Source: Lentinula raphanica
Lineage: Eukaryota; Basidiomycota; Agaricomycetes; Agaricales; Omphalotaceae
DNA length: 64,000 nucleotides
Direction of reading: 5' to 3'
Assembly: GCA_027919835.1 (NCBI GenBank)
Contig: JANVFP010000051.1
Location: 62,001-126,000 of the forward strand
Positions within the stretch are counted from its first letter, which is position 1. Every line of letters starts with the position of its first letter. The notes below the pieces were generated by a model, which did not search any database, was not told the DNA's origin, and was given only the letters and a program-made list of their open reading frames with translations. The position numbers and the translations under genes are program-made. This document shows positions 10,443 through 22,620 of this stretch, piece by piece.

Positions 10443-13400
10443 CTACTTGTCGTAGACATTTTCACCAGGCCTACCCTCTTCATCATCTGATATGTCCAGA
10501 TTCGACATCACATCTACGATATCCCCATCTGAGACTGCATCCCATCCCCTTCTTCGCGAGGGAAAAGCACTTGACGACGGTGGACCCGAATTGTACCGGT
10601 GCTCATAACCATATTCGTAATCCGAGCCGTCATACCCAGACGAGCGGGAGAACGATATCGGCGACGTGGGCGAGAGCTGGTCAGGTTCTAGGGAGTCGAG
10701 TTCAGCAGGGTGTTGGTGGCCACCGTGTGGATGCCACGGAGAGGTGTTTGTTATACGCAGGAGTTCACCTTCGTCAGAGAACAAGGACAGATTGTCGTCG
10801 TCGAAATCGAGAGAGTCCGAGTCGGAACGGACATCGTCATCCGAGTCAACGAAGAAGCGTGAATGAGATCGGACACGAGGATTCATTCGGGTGAGACCGA
10901 GCAATTGAGGCTGTGTCGAAGCATGATTGGGTCGAGGACGTGCTGAGGTGGGTGACGATACCACAGGAGAACTTGGAGATACGGGTGATGCGGATGAAGA
11001 AGGAGCAGCGGAATTCGACGATGACTTTGATGTTGTTTTGGAAGAGTTCGGGGGAACAGCACTTAGAACACTGATACCTGATGGCGCAGAAGAAGGGGAA
11101 GTGACACTTGATGGTGCAGCAGCACTAGGTACTGACGACGAACTTCTTGCATGAGTTAGGTGTCCATGTGCAAGACCGAGCCCTAGTGACACCACGCTCT
11201 CGCTCCTCCGCCAGCCAGACGACAGCGAGGAGAATATCTTACCCATAGGCGACATACTCGTCGTAGGCGGATGATTCGAAGAAGCAGTCAGCGTCGGTGT
11301 AATCGAGCCAGTACCGGCATCTGGCGTGGGTGATCGCGAACGGTGGACGGCAGGAGAACGTGAGCGGGAGATTGAACGTCGGACTTTGGAGAAGGAGTAT
11401 CTTCGACTTTGGTTCTCCTTGGCCTTTCCTTTCCATTTATCACGCGAGGAAGGAGTTATGGAGGAAACGACCGGTGTGGCTGACGAAGGCAACACACGAG
11501 TCCCAAGTCTTGGAGTCCTTTCCGCGTCTTCTAGACCTCGTTCCCGTAGACGGCGTTCAGGAGCAGACGCACTAGGCCTGACAGTCTGTGGTTTATCGTC
11601 CTTTCTGTTCAGTCTAGAGGACGTCGCGGTCGGCACAGTACCAACGAGCACCCGCTCCAGTAACTCTCGCTCGTTGAGGTTGGTGATATCAGCAGACGAA
11701 GGCTGATCACTTCTTTTAGCTTCCTCCCTCTCCTTCTCTCTCATACGACGACGCTCTCGTTCTCTCGCACGTGCGTCTCTATCATCTCGTTTCAAAGCCC
11801 TGAGACGCATATTGGGTTCGCTGGTGACTGGTCCACGGTCACCGATATCCTTGCCTTTGCTCTCGCGTCTCCCGTTGGAATGAGAGCTACGTTTGCTGGA
11901 GGTACGATCTACGCGGGTAGTACGGGATATTGAATCGGTTTCTGGATGGGAAGGTCTTGAACGAGAGGGAACGGCACCGCGAAGGAAGCTTGTGATGCGA
12001 TGAGAAAACTGAACAAGATGTCATGAGTACGATGAATCATTGAGGAATCGTCAAATCCATGCAACTTACCCGAGAAAGACCTCCTTTCTGGATATCTCCC
12101 TGCAAAACCGTCTCTCCTTGCACAACTTCCTTGCCAGCCTTACGAGTCTTCCCATTCCCAGCAGCTCTATGAACACCCTCTCGACTCCCTCTATCCTCCT
12201 TCTGCCCTTTACTCCGCCATCTAAACTTGACAGCACTCATCGCATCATCCCGCTCCTTCTCCGTCACCTGGATCTTCTCAATCTGGGACAAAGGCGTGAT
12301 CGCATCGTGATCATCTTCGTCCGAAGCTGTAGCGGACTTGAGGTATTTCATGGTGTTGCTAGGCTGTTGGGTGATGAACCCGCTGGCGGTGGTTCCCGAG
12401 ACTCCAGATGTCAGACTGGCTCTGGCGGAGGATGTAGCGGGGGTAGGATACGAAGATAAGCCGGGTATGATTGCATCCGCATGCATCGTCGAACTGCTCG
12501 TGGTGAATTCAACGAGTGACGTGGTATCGCTGGAGCTACCCGATAGAGTTGAAGATGAGTCTGGGAGAATGGGTGTTGAGCCGGGAACACCCAAAGGCGT
12601 GGTCGAATCGTTGGGCGAGGTCATGCGAAGCCAGTAATCCGGGTTTGGAAGATCGTGAAGGAACCAAGGATTTAGCTACAGATTTAGAGTTGTATGAGAA
12701 TGAATGTTGTGATTTAGAACGAACCGAGAAAAGAAAGACTCGCCTTGACTTCCTCGAGCGTTATCCGTCTTTCCAGATCCTTCTGCAGGAAGTGATCTAA
12801 TAGGTGCATAACAAGTGCGCCTTCCCTGGATCCACCAGGACTCTCCTTCCTCGCTCCCTCTTTAACTTCGGAATTGGTACCCTCACCATCCGATACCTCC
12901 CTAGCCGCCTTATCTTTCTCATTAGTGATCAACCACTCCCAATCCTGCCACCGTCCCTCTCTAGCCTTCTGTCCACCCGTGAGCACACTGTCCCTGCCCA
13001 TCATCTCCTCGACCCTCCAGTCATGATTACACACCCACTGATACCCCGTCCATTCCGTCATGTGCTCTCCTGCCTCTCCCGGAGGCCGAAACGGTGTCTT
13101 GCCAAAGAGGAGACAGTAGAGCGTCACACCGAGCGCCCAGATATCGATCGACTTCGTCACCGGAGGACGAGGAGGCGCGGGGAGGGGAAGTATCGCTTCT
13201 GAGGAAGAGGAATTGGGAAGAGAAGAGCTTGTTGGAGGTGGTGGTAAAGGACTATAGGAGGGATAGAATTTCGCCGCCTGCGGCCATTCGATGAATTCCC
13301 ATACGATTTCCGGGGCTAAGAATGCCGGGCTGCCTGCTCTTTTGGCGAGATCGGCGTCGTTGAGCAGTAAAGGGTCTTCCTCGGTATCGTCTATAGGTGA

Positions 13401-14782
13401 ATTTGAGGCTTTGGCTGCGGCTAGACGTTGTGCGTAGCTAGAACGGGAAGAATGAAATTAGAGAATAGTCGGAAAGAAGGGGGACGGTTCGCGGAGTATG
13501 AAGTTTCAGAAGCAGGCCATGCCAGAAGGAAAGACGTTCACATATAGATAAGAAGAATGAAGAAAGGCAAGAAGTTTGTCAAGGATAAACCCGAATTAAT
13601 CTAGCATGGGTAAACTGGGGATCGAGAAGGTCAAAGATAGTAAAATTAGGAACAACCCGAAGCCCAGAACGAGCGAAAGAAGTGGTAAAATTGCTGACTA
13701 TCATTTCAACTTACCTGAAATGAGCAGTACCAAAGTCCGCAATCTTCACTCTATCATGGTCCGTGCTCCAGAGCAGATTCGCAGGCTTGATATCCCTGTG
13801 AATGATACCCTGGTGATGAAGGTATTCGAGTCCAAGTATAGCATCGCGCATGATTCTACGAGTTTGCTCGACGGTAAGGATGGGTGTACCCGGCGATGAG
13901 GGATTTGTGTACTGGATCTCGCCGCCGCCGAGGTATTCCATTACTAGAAGAACGAGAGATGGTGAGTATACATGTCCCAAAAGACCGCGATGAGATTGGA
14001 AAAAGTTGGCGGACAACCGATTACGACAGAAAAGCCAAGAGAGAAACAACGATCTCACGGAGCACGAACGTGAACGGATGAGAAATGTATTCATGATTCA
14101 TACAGAACCCGACAAACGAAGGGCGAAAGAAAGCAATAGGTATCGAGGTCCACGTACCCATGAAGACCATCTCATTCTTCCTATCATCGATAACCTCATA
14201 AAGCCGAACCACATGCGGATGTTTGCATTTCTTCATGATCGCGATCTCCTTTCGTATCTCCTGTTCCGCAGTGCGTATACCATCCACAACGGTCGGTGTA
14301 CTTCGCGGACGAGTGGTCCCTAGCCCGTTTGCGGTTCCCGAGGTGCTAGAGCCTCCTCCTCCCGAACCTGCTGCGCCTGGAGCAGCTCCTCTCATCCTCA
14401 ACATCTTATACTGCCGCTCGCGTCTAGCCTTGGGATTATCTCTCTTGACAATCTTCATAGCCAGAACCTTCGAGGCCATCTGCTTCTCGATCCGCTTTCG
14501 TTCTTCGGCATCTTGACTAGGGTGGATGGAGATATAATACTTGTTCTCGTAGCACCGCCAGACGTTTCCGTGTTGTCCAGACCCAACTTTAGCGTCCATA
14601 ACGTATTGATTGATCATCTTCTTGCCGTCAGCGAGACGTGTGGTCTGAGCGAGCGACGTTGTGACGACGGCTGGTTGGGAGGTGGTCGGCGCAGGGATTG
14701 CGGTTGGGAAGGGTGATGAAACGGTCGGTTGAGAGGTAGAGGCATGCTGAGAGGAAGAATCACAGAGCGACACCTCTGCCAT
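10443..14782 (-). CDS. CaMKK/Elm1-type serine/threonine protein kinase
   Basis: Protein kinase, 1239 residues, of the type that activates SNF1/AMPK in fungi (Sak1/Elm1/Tos3 in budding yeast, Ssp1 in fission yeast). Exons in coding order are 14782-14158, 13943-13715, 13437-12744, 12675-12070 and 12008-10443; all phases match. The glycine loop is [10 protein letters not shown] (about residues 66-75), the lysine motif LAMKIVKRD, the hinge [11 protein letters not shown], the catalytic loop [14 protein letters not shown] in [10 protein letters not shown], and [14 protein letters not shown] in the activation segment, followed by [20 protein letters not shown] glycine-rich insert sits between the lysine motif and the helix C region. 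The C-terminal half is disordered and rich in Ser, Arg and Pro. The intron after EEVK uses a GC donor (AAG|gcgagt). The start MAEVSL was chosen as the first ATG before the low-complexity N-terminus; an in-frame upstream extension is possible. The substrate is inferred from the family. Confidence 0.85.
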
Positions 14783-15263
14783 GGCGCTAGCCAAGTTTGA
14801 GCGTAGCGTACGTGATAGGGAGTAGAGAGGGCGTCTAGTGATTTGAGTCCAATAATATAACAATCGCTGCTAAAGCGTTTGTGGCTTTATGGTTTTGAGC
14901 CAGGATGATTTGAAGGAGATTTTGCTTGTATGATTTTGAGAAGAGAAGAGGTGAAGGTTCGAAGGACAACGTAGGAATGTTGTTATGATAAACTTTAGGA
15001 GAAAAGAGAAAGAGAGGAAGAAGGAGGAAGAAGAAGAAGAAGAGGAACGAGGAAAGAGAAAGTCAATTTGGATTACGTTATTTTGAAAGCCGGGAGGGAC
15101 GATCTAAAATTCCCACGCGTGGAATTCAATTTAAAGAAGATTGCTGATACCGCCGACGTCATTAAGCGCCCGCTTTGACACTGCCTGCTCACTGCCACAC
15201 CGACAATTTTACGCCACATCAGGCCACATCCCGACTCTTTCGAGGGAAAATCGCTACACTAAT
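14783..15263. promoter_or_regulatory. 5' region of the kinase with a homopurine tract
   Basis: 15000-15060 is an almost pure A/G run with repeated AAG units on the plus strand, so it is a pyrimidine tract on the kinase sense strand. Such CT-rich tracts are common close to transcription starts in basidiomycetes. No other feature was seen. Confidence 0.4.
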
Positions 15264-17334
15264 TCACAAATTTACTCTACGCCAAACTTGATATCTTTCC
15301 GTCCAAATTCGCATCCGTCTACGTTTGACATTGTCAATGTTTCGAGCCCAACAGTGTAATATCTTACTCACATCATACAAAATCCCCTCATCGTTGTGCT
15401 GAACAATAGACGTATCCAACCGTACCCTTCCCAGATCCGCATGCGCAGAATGTGCTATCGACGTAGAAAACGTACTCGGATTCTGGATACTGAGATGAAC
15501 AGCCGGTCGAGACTGGGACCCATGAGAACTCGAGGTAAAGGTGTTCAACTCCAATGCCCGCGCAGCTTGTCCGATTTTCTCCCTGCTGTTCAGATTCGCC
15601 ATCATGACATTCGCGTAACTGCAGAATTCCGCTCAGAAATCAGACATACATGTCACTTCTTCTAAGTGCTAATGCTATCGTCCAGGGGGAAAGACAAGAA
15701 AGAACTCACAGGGGACCCAGTGTAAACTCCCTGTACAAGTGTCGGAGATGGGATGCCCCATCCAATGGCAAAGCCGTGAGTGGATCAGCTGAGAGATATG
15801 CATCAGACAGCTCACAATGTTACCCGGACTGTCGTCGTAGGAAGCACAAGGAAGACGATGAGATCTGCTAGTGCCAGCGTGGCGGTAATCAGGCCTGATT
15901 CAACGAAATTGATGATTATCTTGTCTAGTATAGCCTTCGTTTGCGGGAAGGCGGTCTTTTTCCTTTCCCGACGCATCTGATGACGATGATAAGAACTGGG
16001 TCGCGTTCTAGTTCAGGAGCATACGACAAGAGAAATGACACTGACCATGACCACGAAGGTGATACCGTTGATGTAGTCCCCTATGACGGCGGATGCTAGC
16101 CAAACCTAGCAAACAGTCAAGTGTCATCATGCCCATGAAGAAATCAACATCGTAAATTGCTCAATATCTAACCTCTGATATTCTATTCAGAGACGGCACT
16201 AGCTCGAAGTTTCGGTTGAAAAGGTAAAACTATTTCGTGGTTCCAGACTTTCAACACGTCATGCGCATCCGCACCATGATACTGTGTACTAACCTTGACA
16301 TTGAACGCTATGCAAGCCGAAAGCTGCATGGTCGAAATCTTGAATGATTATCGAACAATGAACAATCATCAAGTCAAAGCCTCTTTAGCCTCGATAGTCT
16401 ACTGACAAGAGTGTTCGATACTCACAATGATCGCAATCAACAGAAACACTATCAGAAGCTTGCCCCCTTTAGTCGCGCCTCCACTAAGAGTATAAATACG
16501 CCTTTAATCAACATCAGTGTCATGAAGCTGACAGGCAACAATGATAGTAGAACTGTTCGAAACGTACCAGGAAAAGAACATCTGAGCCAGTGATGTGGCT
16601 ACATAGAAGATGGATCAATCGTTCATGAGTGTTGAGATGGTTTGCATGACCAGAGAAGGAGGGACGCAGGGAACTTCAGGAGAAAGGAGAAAGGGGTCGA
16701 GGTGCGAATCATCCAGATGACACCCACATAATCCAGTTGTAAGCAGCGCCAGGGGAACAGACCATGGGACATGCTCAACGACCGCGATAACACCAAAGTT
16801 CAGTACCAAAGTTCCCCAGATGGTGTGTGAAATGAAGACGATCGCACACAACTGGATACCGATGGTCACGTAAACTAGTAGAAAACAATGAACGTTGAGT
16901 ACCGAGTCTTGACATGATTTTCAACATGATTGAGGCAGAGAGCTTTCGTACCGAACGCTTGAACGATGAGACTATCATGTTTAGAACGGCTCGAAGACGT
17001 GTAGTTATCTTTAATCTTGTTAAGTTCTTGTCTCGGGACTGGAATCGAACAATCTTCACTCACATAGCTGAGTGAAAAATGCACCAAAAAGCCCCCAGTG
17101 AAGGAACCCTGCGAGAAGCTGCACAGTGCAAGATACAGCGACTCTGGATTCAGCAATTGGAATCTTCTCCGAGTGTATTCATACACGTACAACTGGCCCC
17201 GTGCTAAAGAAAGAAAGACGTCACATCTCTGCCTTGAACAGCAAGTTAAAACCATCCGAATCGCACTCACAAAGTAACGCTTGCTTGGGCAACTTGCTCG
17301 GGGTGGGGGTGGGAGTAGTAGCTGAAGAAGACAT
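15264..17334 (-). CDS. Multi-pass membrane protein, probable DUF6534-type
   Basis: Fragmented gene of the Agaricomycete-specific seven-helix-like membrane proteins that often carry a DUF6534 domain. The start ATG at 17334-17332 begins MSSSATTPTPTPSKLPKQ. Landmarks in order: QLYVYEYTRRRFQ, then VVEHVPWSVPLALLTTGL, SLAQMFFSW, GKLLIVFLLIAIIV, GDYINGITFVVM, RRERKKTAFPQTKAILDKII followed by SGLITATLALADLIVFLVLP, and near the end YANVMMANLNSREKI. The last two match the usual end of this family (a TxxxTxAILDKLI-like helix, then LNSR). At least seven introns are needed; I did not fix them all, and the final stop may lie at 15264 or after one more splice at the GTGAGTAAG near 15365. Its role is unknown; the family is predicted to sit in membranes. 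Confidence 0.62.
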
Positions 17335-17625
17335 GGGCACGAAAATTCCAACACGAAGTCAGCTCGAACTGGAGTATGTATATATGATATCGATATGAAG
17401 ACCCATTCCAAGTGGGGTGCGTTGCAGTGGGTGAGGATAGATATCATGACTGTTTGATCCCAGACCACGATTTGTATCCCTCGAACTTCATTCGATGATT
17501 GGGAAGAGACCTAGTTGCTTCTCGAATTCATTAAAATCATTCAAAACATATGACACGAATGCGAGGCATCTACGCTCACCGAGGACACGGAAACACTTCG
17601 CCCGTTTCAACGCTTTCGTTTCTGA
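17335..17625. other. Upstream region of the membrane-protein gene
   Basis: No coding signal. The inverted-repeat element at 17626-18699 inserted about 290 bp upstream of the ATG, so it may have separated this gene from part of its promoter. Confidence 0.35.
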
Positions 17626-17834
17626 TTACAGCTCTTTGCGGAACATAAGGCGCGGCCGGAATTTTGCCGGTTTTTTTGAGAATTTCGAGAATTCATCAAA
17701 CCAATCTTCCATCGTGAATATAGCACTCAATTCTTCTCTAAAACCTTAGCTGTTGAGTGCGTTTGAAAGCGGTGTGAAGATACTACATTTTACAAGTTTC
17801 ATCTGAGGGAATTGCTTGTTTGGTTCAAAAGTTA
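17626..17834 (+). repeat. Left long inverted repeat
   Basis: Outer end TTACAGCTCTTTGCGG; pairs with 18489-18699. Confidence 0.75.
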
Positions 17835-18488
17835 TTCAGGGATTGTATGATACAGAGTTGAATGAGAAACATCAGGAATTATGGCTCGAGTCTTCTTGTC
17901 GTTCAAGTTTTTTGAGGCCTCCTGAGACAGCTGATGAACAATGTGTGAGACTATGGAACAAAGAAAAGAGATTTCTGATACACACCTGCTTATTGCCATG
18001 CCCAACCCAATCTCCTGCCAGTTTACCAGAATGTTGACATAGACATAACTCAGAAGCATAGTACATCTTGATTCTTGTCTCGGGGGTACATCTTAAGAGA
18101 CACTGAGCAAGTGTTTTGAGTATGATCAATCCAAAGCTGGGCAAGGCCATGTAAATTAACGCATTCTCTGGAATTGAGAAGCCTAACAAACAACACACCT
18201 GGCGTGAAGCTGGCAACACAATGGGAGCTCGAGCAATGCTTTTTCTCTCCTAGGGGCTCAAAGGCATCACATAGCTCATTCCAGCTCTAACTCATAACGG
18301 GATCACAACTTGTATTGTCACTTTTGTAGTCTTGTGAGGTGCTGTGGCTGGATGCAAAGAGTTGGTGAACTGTGACAAGTTCAGATATTGAGAATGCATT
18401 CATCTTCAGGACTTTTGAGGCATTTGTGTGTATCAGAAGCGAAAGAACATCGTAGTTAGTGAGGAAGTTTGTACGGATACAGAGCCAA

Positions 18489-18699
18489 AGTTAACTTTTG
18501 ATCGAAATAAGCAATTCCCTCGGACGAAACTTGCGAATGGTAGTATTTTCACGCCGCTTTCGAACGCGCTCAACGGCTAAGGTTTTAGAGCAAAATTGAG
18601 CGAGATTTTCACGACGGAAGATTGGTTCAATGAATTCTCGAAATTCTCAAAAAACCGGCAAAATTCCGGCCGCGCCTTATGTTCCGCAAAGAGCTGTAA
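18489..18699 (-). repeat. Right long inverted repeat
   Basis: Reverse complement of 17626-17834, ending CCGCAAAGAGCTGTAA. Confidence 0.75.
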
Positions 18700-19225
18700 T
18701 GAGATGATCAACTCTGTCCCCTCGAACTTTGCCATAAGTATTCATATGACCGGTCAACGAACAAATGTTGAACGAGGGTGTTACATTTTTTCGATTTTGG
18801 AAGTGGATTATATTATAACTTATACCACTGAGACTCTGAATATCGATCAGTGCGACAAGACATGATGCATCAATGCATATGCTGCAAGACCATGTAGATG
18901 ATGATGCAGAGACGGAGAAGAAGGATATATACAGCAGACACTGGAAGAATAAATACAGAATATATACAATCGGCGCCAAGAATAGGTAGAGAAAAAAGGA
19001 GGGTAACTAGTTGGAAAAGGTGAAAAAGTTTGAACTCTAAGGAGAAGATAATACGGTGTTGCAGGAAGCGACGGAAATAGTACTAGGCAGAGATATCAAT
19101 CATTGGTATTGGAGAGACGGGTTGAGCTTCAAGAACCTTGACGATATGACCATGTTCCATCAGTCAGTGACTTCAGCTAATCTCTGAGTCGAACGATTCT
19201 ATTTTTTGACGGCCATATTTCAGCT
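18700..19225. other. Intergenic
   Basis: AT-rich, no gene or RNA signal recognised; contains the 3' end of gene C. Confidence 0.4.
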
Positions 19226-20426
19226 TCATTGCACAGATGATTCAACGGATTGGACGCACCAAGTCTGTTTCCGATTCCCTGGTCTAGTAAGCGATGCATT
19301 GATGCGGGTGATGAAGGAGTTCATGTATTTAAATCGTAGGTCAAACCAGGTCGACAATGTTTTCGAGTCAATGGCGTGGAGGTCAGAAAGGCCTTCGATA
19401 TAGCCTTCCGAAAACAACCAATCACGAACATAATCTCTCCTTGCTTTCCCAGACTTCTCTCCCACTTCCCCCAGTGTCCAAGCTTGCTCTTTCTTCTCTA
19501 CCTCTGCTCTCCACTCCAATTCCCTCTGGGTTCGAGTAAGGAATCTGAGATGTGACGTAGCATCTTTACGCATGGCACTAAGATCGATCTTAACGTCGCT
19601 TGCAATGCTACCAATGGTAGCGTATATTGCGCTTTCGGAGGAGATCGATTGTTCCTCTGTTTCCGAACGTTGCGGGGAAACCACCTCTTTACCGATCTTC
19701 AGAGATACCAGCCCAGTCGGACGAGGCGCACTCTGTTTCGGTGCAGTGCGATATACAATTAGGGAGATCACTAGAGCCTAGATGAGTAGGTTGATGATCT
19801 TTAGAGTCCAAACATCTCACCTGATGTACCAGTTGCCACCATTGAACCTGGCGTCAACTCATTCCATGTCTTCAATGCCGACTCGTCAATGGCATCGCGG
19901 TGGTCCAGATATGCTATGTAATTGTTCAGGAAAGCCCAGTTGATCGCTTCGTCTGAATCTGGCAGCGACTCATCATCAATGCGCAAATCAGCCTTAGGTG
20001 GGGTGGTGGTGGTGGTGGTCGCAAACTTCAGTGCGCTTTTGAGAATGTCGTCTTTTCCATTTGAATTCTCAAATCGAACGTGACCGAGTTTGATCTCCTT
20101 AACTTCGTAGTCCTTGCGTAGTCGCATAGATTGCCGCCGAACTTTTTTTTCCGTTCCAATGCCGAGTGATACTTTCCCGTTAACTGGGATGCCATGCAGG
20201 AGGTACGTGTGTAGAACAATCTCTGCAAATTCGACTCGTCAGTGCATTTCTGGAAGCTGGGCTATCAGACCTCCTCACCATTGGTAATTCGATCCTGAGG
20301 ATGAACTGTCGAACCACGGTCAACTGGGTTTATCGGTCGAGCAGTTACCATGAGCAAGCACATAGCAAGAAAAAGGATCGAAAATGTGCGGGAAGAGAAC
20401 GAAGCCGAGGAGGAAGAGAGCAGCAT
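19226..20426 (-). CDS. Secreted two-repeat family protein C
   Basis: Member of the same family as A and B, 364 residues, exons in coding order 20426-20279, 20222-19821 and 19770-19226, both introns in phase 1. The signal peptide is MLLSSSSASFSSRTFS followed by ILFLAMCLLMVTA. The internal duplication is clearest here: repeat 1 has GKVSLGIG and YIAYLDHRDAIDESALKTW, repeat 2 has GLVSLKIG and YIEGLSDLHAIDSKTLSTW at corresponding places. Repeat 1 also has a Thr-rich run (TTTTTT). The gene lies head to head with the pseudogene D, 350 bp away. No enzyme motif is visible; the function is unknown. Confidence 0.78.
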
Positions 20427-20777
20427 GGTTTGAGGAGAAATGCAACGGCAAAAGTTGAAACTTTTGAAAAATTTAAATATGTCCAGTGGCCAGCCTGGTA
20501 TCAAAACCGGTTCAATGATCAGCATATTCGACGCCAGGGGCAACAAAAACAGATACCAGTAGACTGTTGATTCTGAAATTCGTGCAAATACGCTTGTCGT
20601 GGGCAGTGGTGGTTGAGAGTCAAGATTCTTACGAAAATGCTTCCCTGGCTCGAGCCTCGCTCTTTCAAGCAACTTGCAGGTAACGTAAAGAGACCCGTGG
20701 GACACCATCGGATCACTGCTGAGTCTGCGGCAGCTTAGGGTCGAAGAACCCTGGAGGCGCTGGACCTCCGACCTACT
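20427..20777. other. Region between divergent genes C and D
   Basis: Upstream sequence of gene C. No signal-peptide exon for D was found here, which is one reason to call D a pseudogene. Confidence 0.4.
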
Positions 20778-21565
20778 ATGGCCCCTACCTGGCCAGAAGA
20801 ACTTGCGTCTGGCTCACAGTCGGATTGGGAGTTTGTTACCATTATTATAGGGTATCTGGATCACTGCGATCTGATTGAACACTTTGAGCAATTACAATGC
20901 GATGACGCGAGGGACTCTGAGGGACTGCAGCAACTGGTCAATCAGGCGAGTAGATTGTTTCTTTTTTATTGTGTACCTTCTTATCTGGGATTATTGACAT
21001 AGTGATCTCCCTGATTATATATCGCACCGCAGCGTTCTCTTCGAAAACTAAACCTCGTACGACTGGGCTAGTGTCTCTGAAGATAGGCAAACAGGTCCTT
21101 TCCCCGAAACGCACGAAAGAAGAAGAAAAAATCATAGACAGCAGCCCCGGAACTACGAAATACATCACCATTAGTAGGATCAGGGACGGCGTCCCAATCG
21201 ATATTCCTGTTCTGAGCGCAAACTTCGCCGAGCACCATTTTCGATTCCTTACCACAACAACAGCGGATGTGGACTGGTGATCAAGAATCGAGGCGAAAGA
21301 GCAAAAATGGATTGAGGCGGAGGAGAACGTGAGGTCTGGCTATGCAAGGAGAGAATATTTTCGCGATCGGATGTTTGCTGAAGGCTACATGGTCGGCCTT
21401 TGGGCGCTGAACGCTATAGACTATCCCAAATCAGCCTGGGTCAAGCTGCGATCTCATTGAAACCTCAACCCATTCGTCAACCGCATTCAAAGTATAGGAG
21501 CCTATCAGGGTAGAAATTCTAAAAAAGGGACCAAAAGAGGGCGCTCTGATGAAGCTGATGAATGA
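20778..21565 (+). pseudogene. Family member D, broken
   Basis: Degenerate copy most like gene C. The part after DWEFVTIIIGYLDHCDLIEH equals the end of repeat 1. Intron 2 seems to have a GC donor (CAG|gcgagt), and repeat 2 follows with VISLIIYRTAA, TTGLVSLKIGKQVLSPKR and EGYMVGLWALNAID. In-frame TGA codons lie at 21278-21280 and 21458-21460; after each, the reading continues with recognisable family sequence (EQKWIEAEEN and NPFVNRIQS). The signal-peptide exon and most of repeat 1 are missing. It is transcribed away from C if at all. Confidence 0.72.
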
Positions 21566-21874
21566 ATGTTGGTGGAAGAGAGCATCGGAACGCCGAGGTG
21601 AAGATCATTGCCATCCTGTCTCTCCACCTTGCTGATACCTTCCTTTAGTCTCGCTTCCTGTAACACGCTACGATTGCTCCTATCCACATTCTATAGTCCT
21701 TGTTTATCTATTCTTTTCTTCCTTCCTTCGTATCTATTTTTGATCTTACTCCTTCAATTGTCTCTCGATCGATAGCCCTTTTCTGGTAATGATCATGAAC
21801 AAGCTCAGAACGATATGAGAGTCGTTCATAGTAGGATTACGGTTATGACCTCGAATTACGAAAATTATATAGAG
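21566..21874. other. Intergenic
   Basis: Pyrimidine-rich stretch around 21600-21780; nothing recognised. Confidence 0.4.
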
Positions 21875-22620
21875 CGTCTGGCCATCGAAATCGCGATGTT
21901 ACTGACTGTTACTTTCAGCCATTGTGAATGACCTTGGAGCCCCGGGAAGGTCAACTCGGGAGTTCATCTTCAGAAGGCCAAAAACTTGCCTTGAAAGCTA
22001 TCGACATTGAAAACCTTCTCCCATGGGAGACGCTCCGCTTTCAACTGTTTCTCGATTTCGGCACGTTGTGAATCGAATGGAGTGATGATACAGAAATCCC
22101 TTTTCTGATAGTAGTTACGGACGAGATTGACCAATGACGGATCACAGAGATTTCAGCCTTATTCTACATACAAAGGAGCCTGATGAGTGCATTAACTACG
22201 ACTGTTGGAGAGCATAACGACTTACAATCCAGCTAGTACCGCGTTAATCCTCTGATCCTTCGCGCGACGTATCGACAAACCGTACACAACCATGCTGAAC
22301 AGTTTTAAGGGATGACTTTGGTTTTGAGCCGTAGACTTTTGGGGAAATCAACGTCTCAAGAGGAACTAGCATTCGATCTAAGTAATGGGAGAAACGCATT
22401 AGCGCAAGTTCAATATGAAAGCCGTACTAGTAGTAGTAGTCACACTGACGGTGACTGGACATTAAGGAAATAGCTATTTGATTTCAGATGTTTGAATTAG
22501 CAGAAAACACGACACGATGGACAAATGGGTATGAGGCTCACGTTGTTTGAGATCACCGAAGAAGCAGACCCTCCCCAGGCATTTACGATTCACCCATGCA
22601 TTCTCACCCTCCTGATAGAC
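21875..22620 (-). pseudogene. Scrambled relic of the SF1 helicase gene
   Basis: Partial copy of the helicase gene at 31513-34489. 21960-22190 is about 90% identical to 31836-32020 (helicase exon J and the intron beside it), 22190-22400 corresponds to exon I and 22540-22570 to exon G (CFFGD motif). Most of exons K and H is deleted, and a short piece of exon K (the CACCCATGCATTC region) is found at the opposite end near 22590. It cannot encode a helicase. It lies upstream of gene E's 3' end, just as the intact helicase lies upstream of E's 5' end. Confidence 0.72.

Larger units (their letters stand above)
17626..18699. mobile_element. Non-autonomous DNA element with inverted repeats of about 210 bp
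   Basis: The left end (17626-17834) and right end (18489-18699) are reverse complements of each other over about 210 bp with scattered mismatches. The outer ends read TTACAGCTCTTTGCGGAAC and the reverse complement. The flanks allow either a TA duplication (ends then begin CAGCTCTTT, as in Tc1/mariner-like elements) or a 3-bp TGA duplication. No transposase is present. The interior of about 650 bp is unlike the ends and includes a minus-strand stretch with hydrophobic segments (IYMALPSFGLIILKTLAQ), possibly captured host sequence. The class is left open. Confidence 0.7.

Noticed and set aside
17035..17060. Another T-arm-like sequence (GACTGGAATCGAAC)
   Set aside because: It lies within the membrane-protein gene and no cloverleaf forms.
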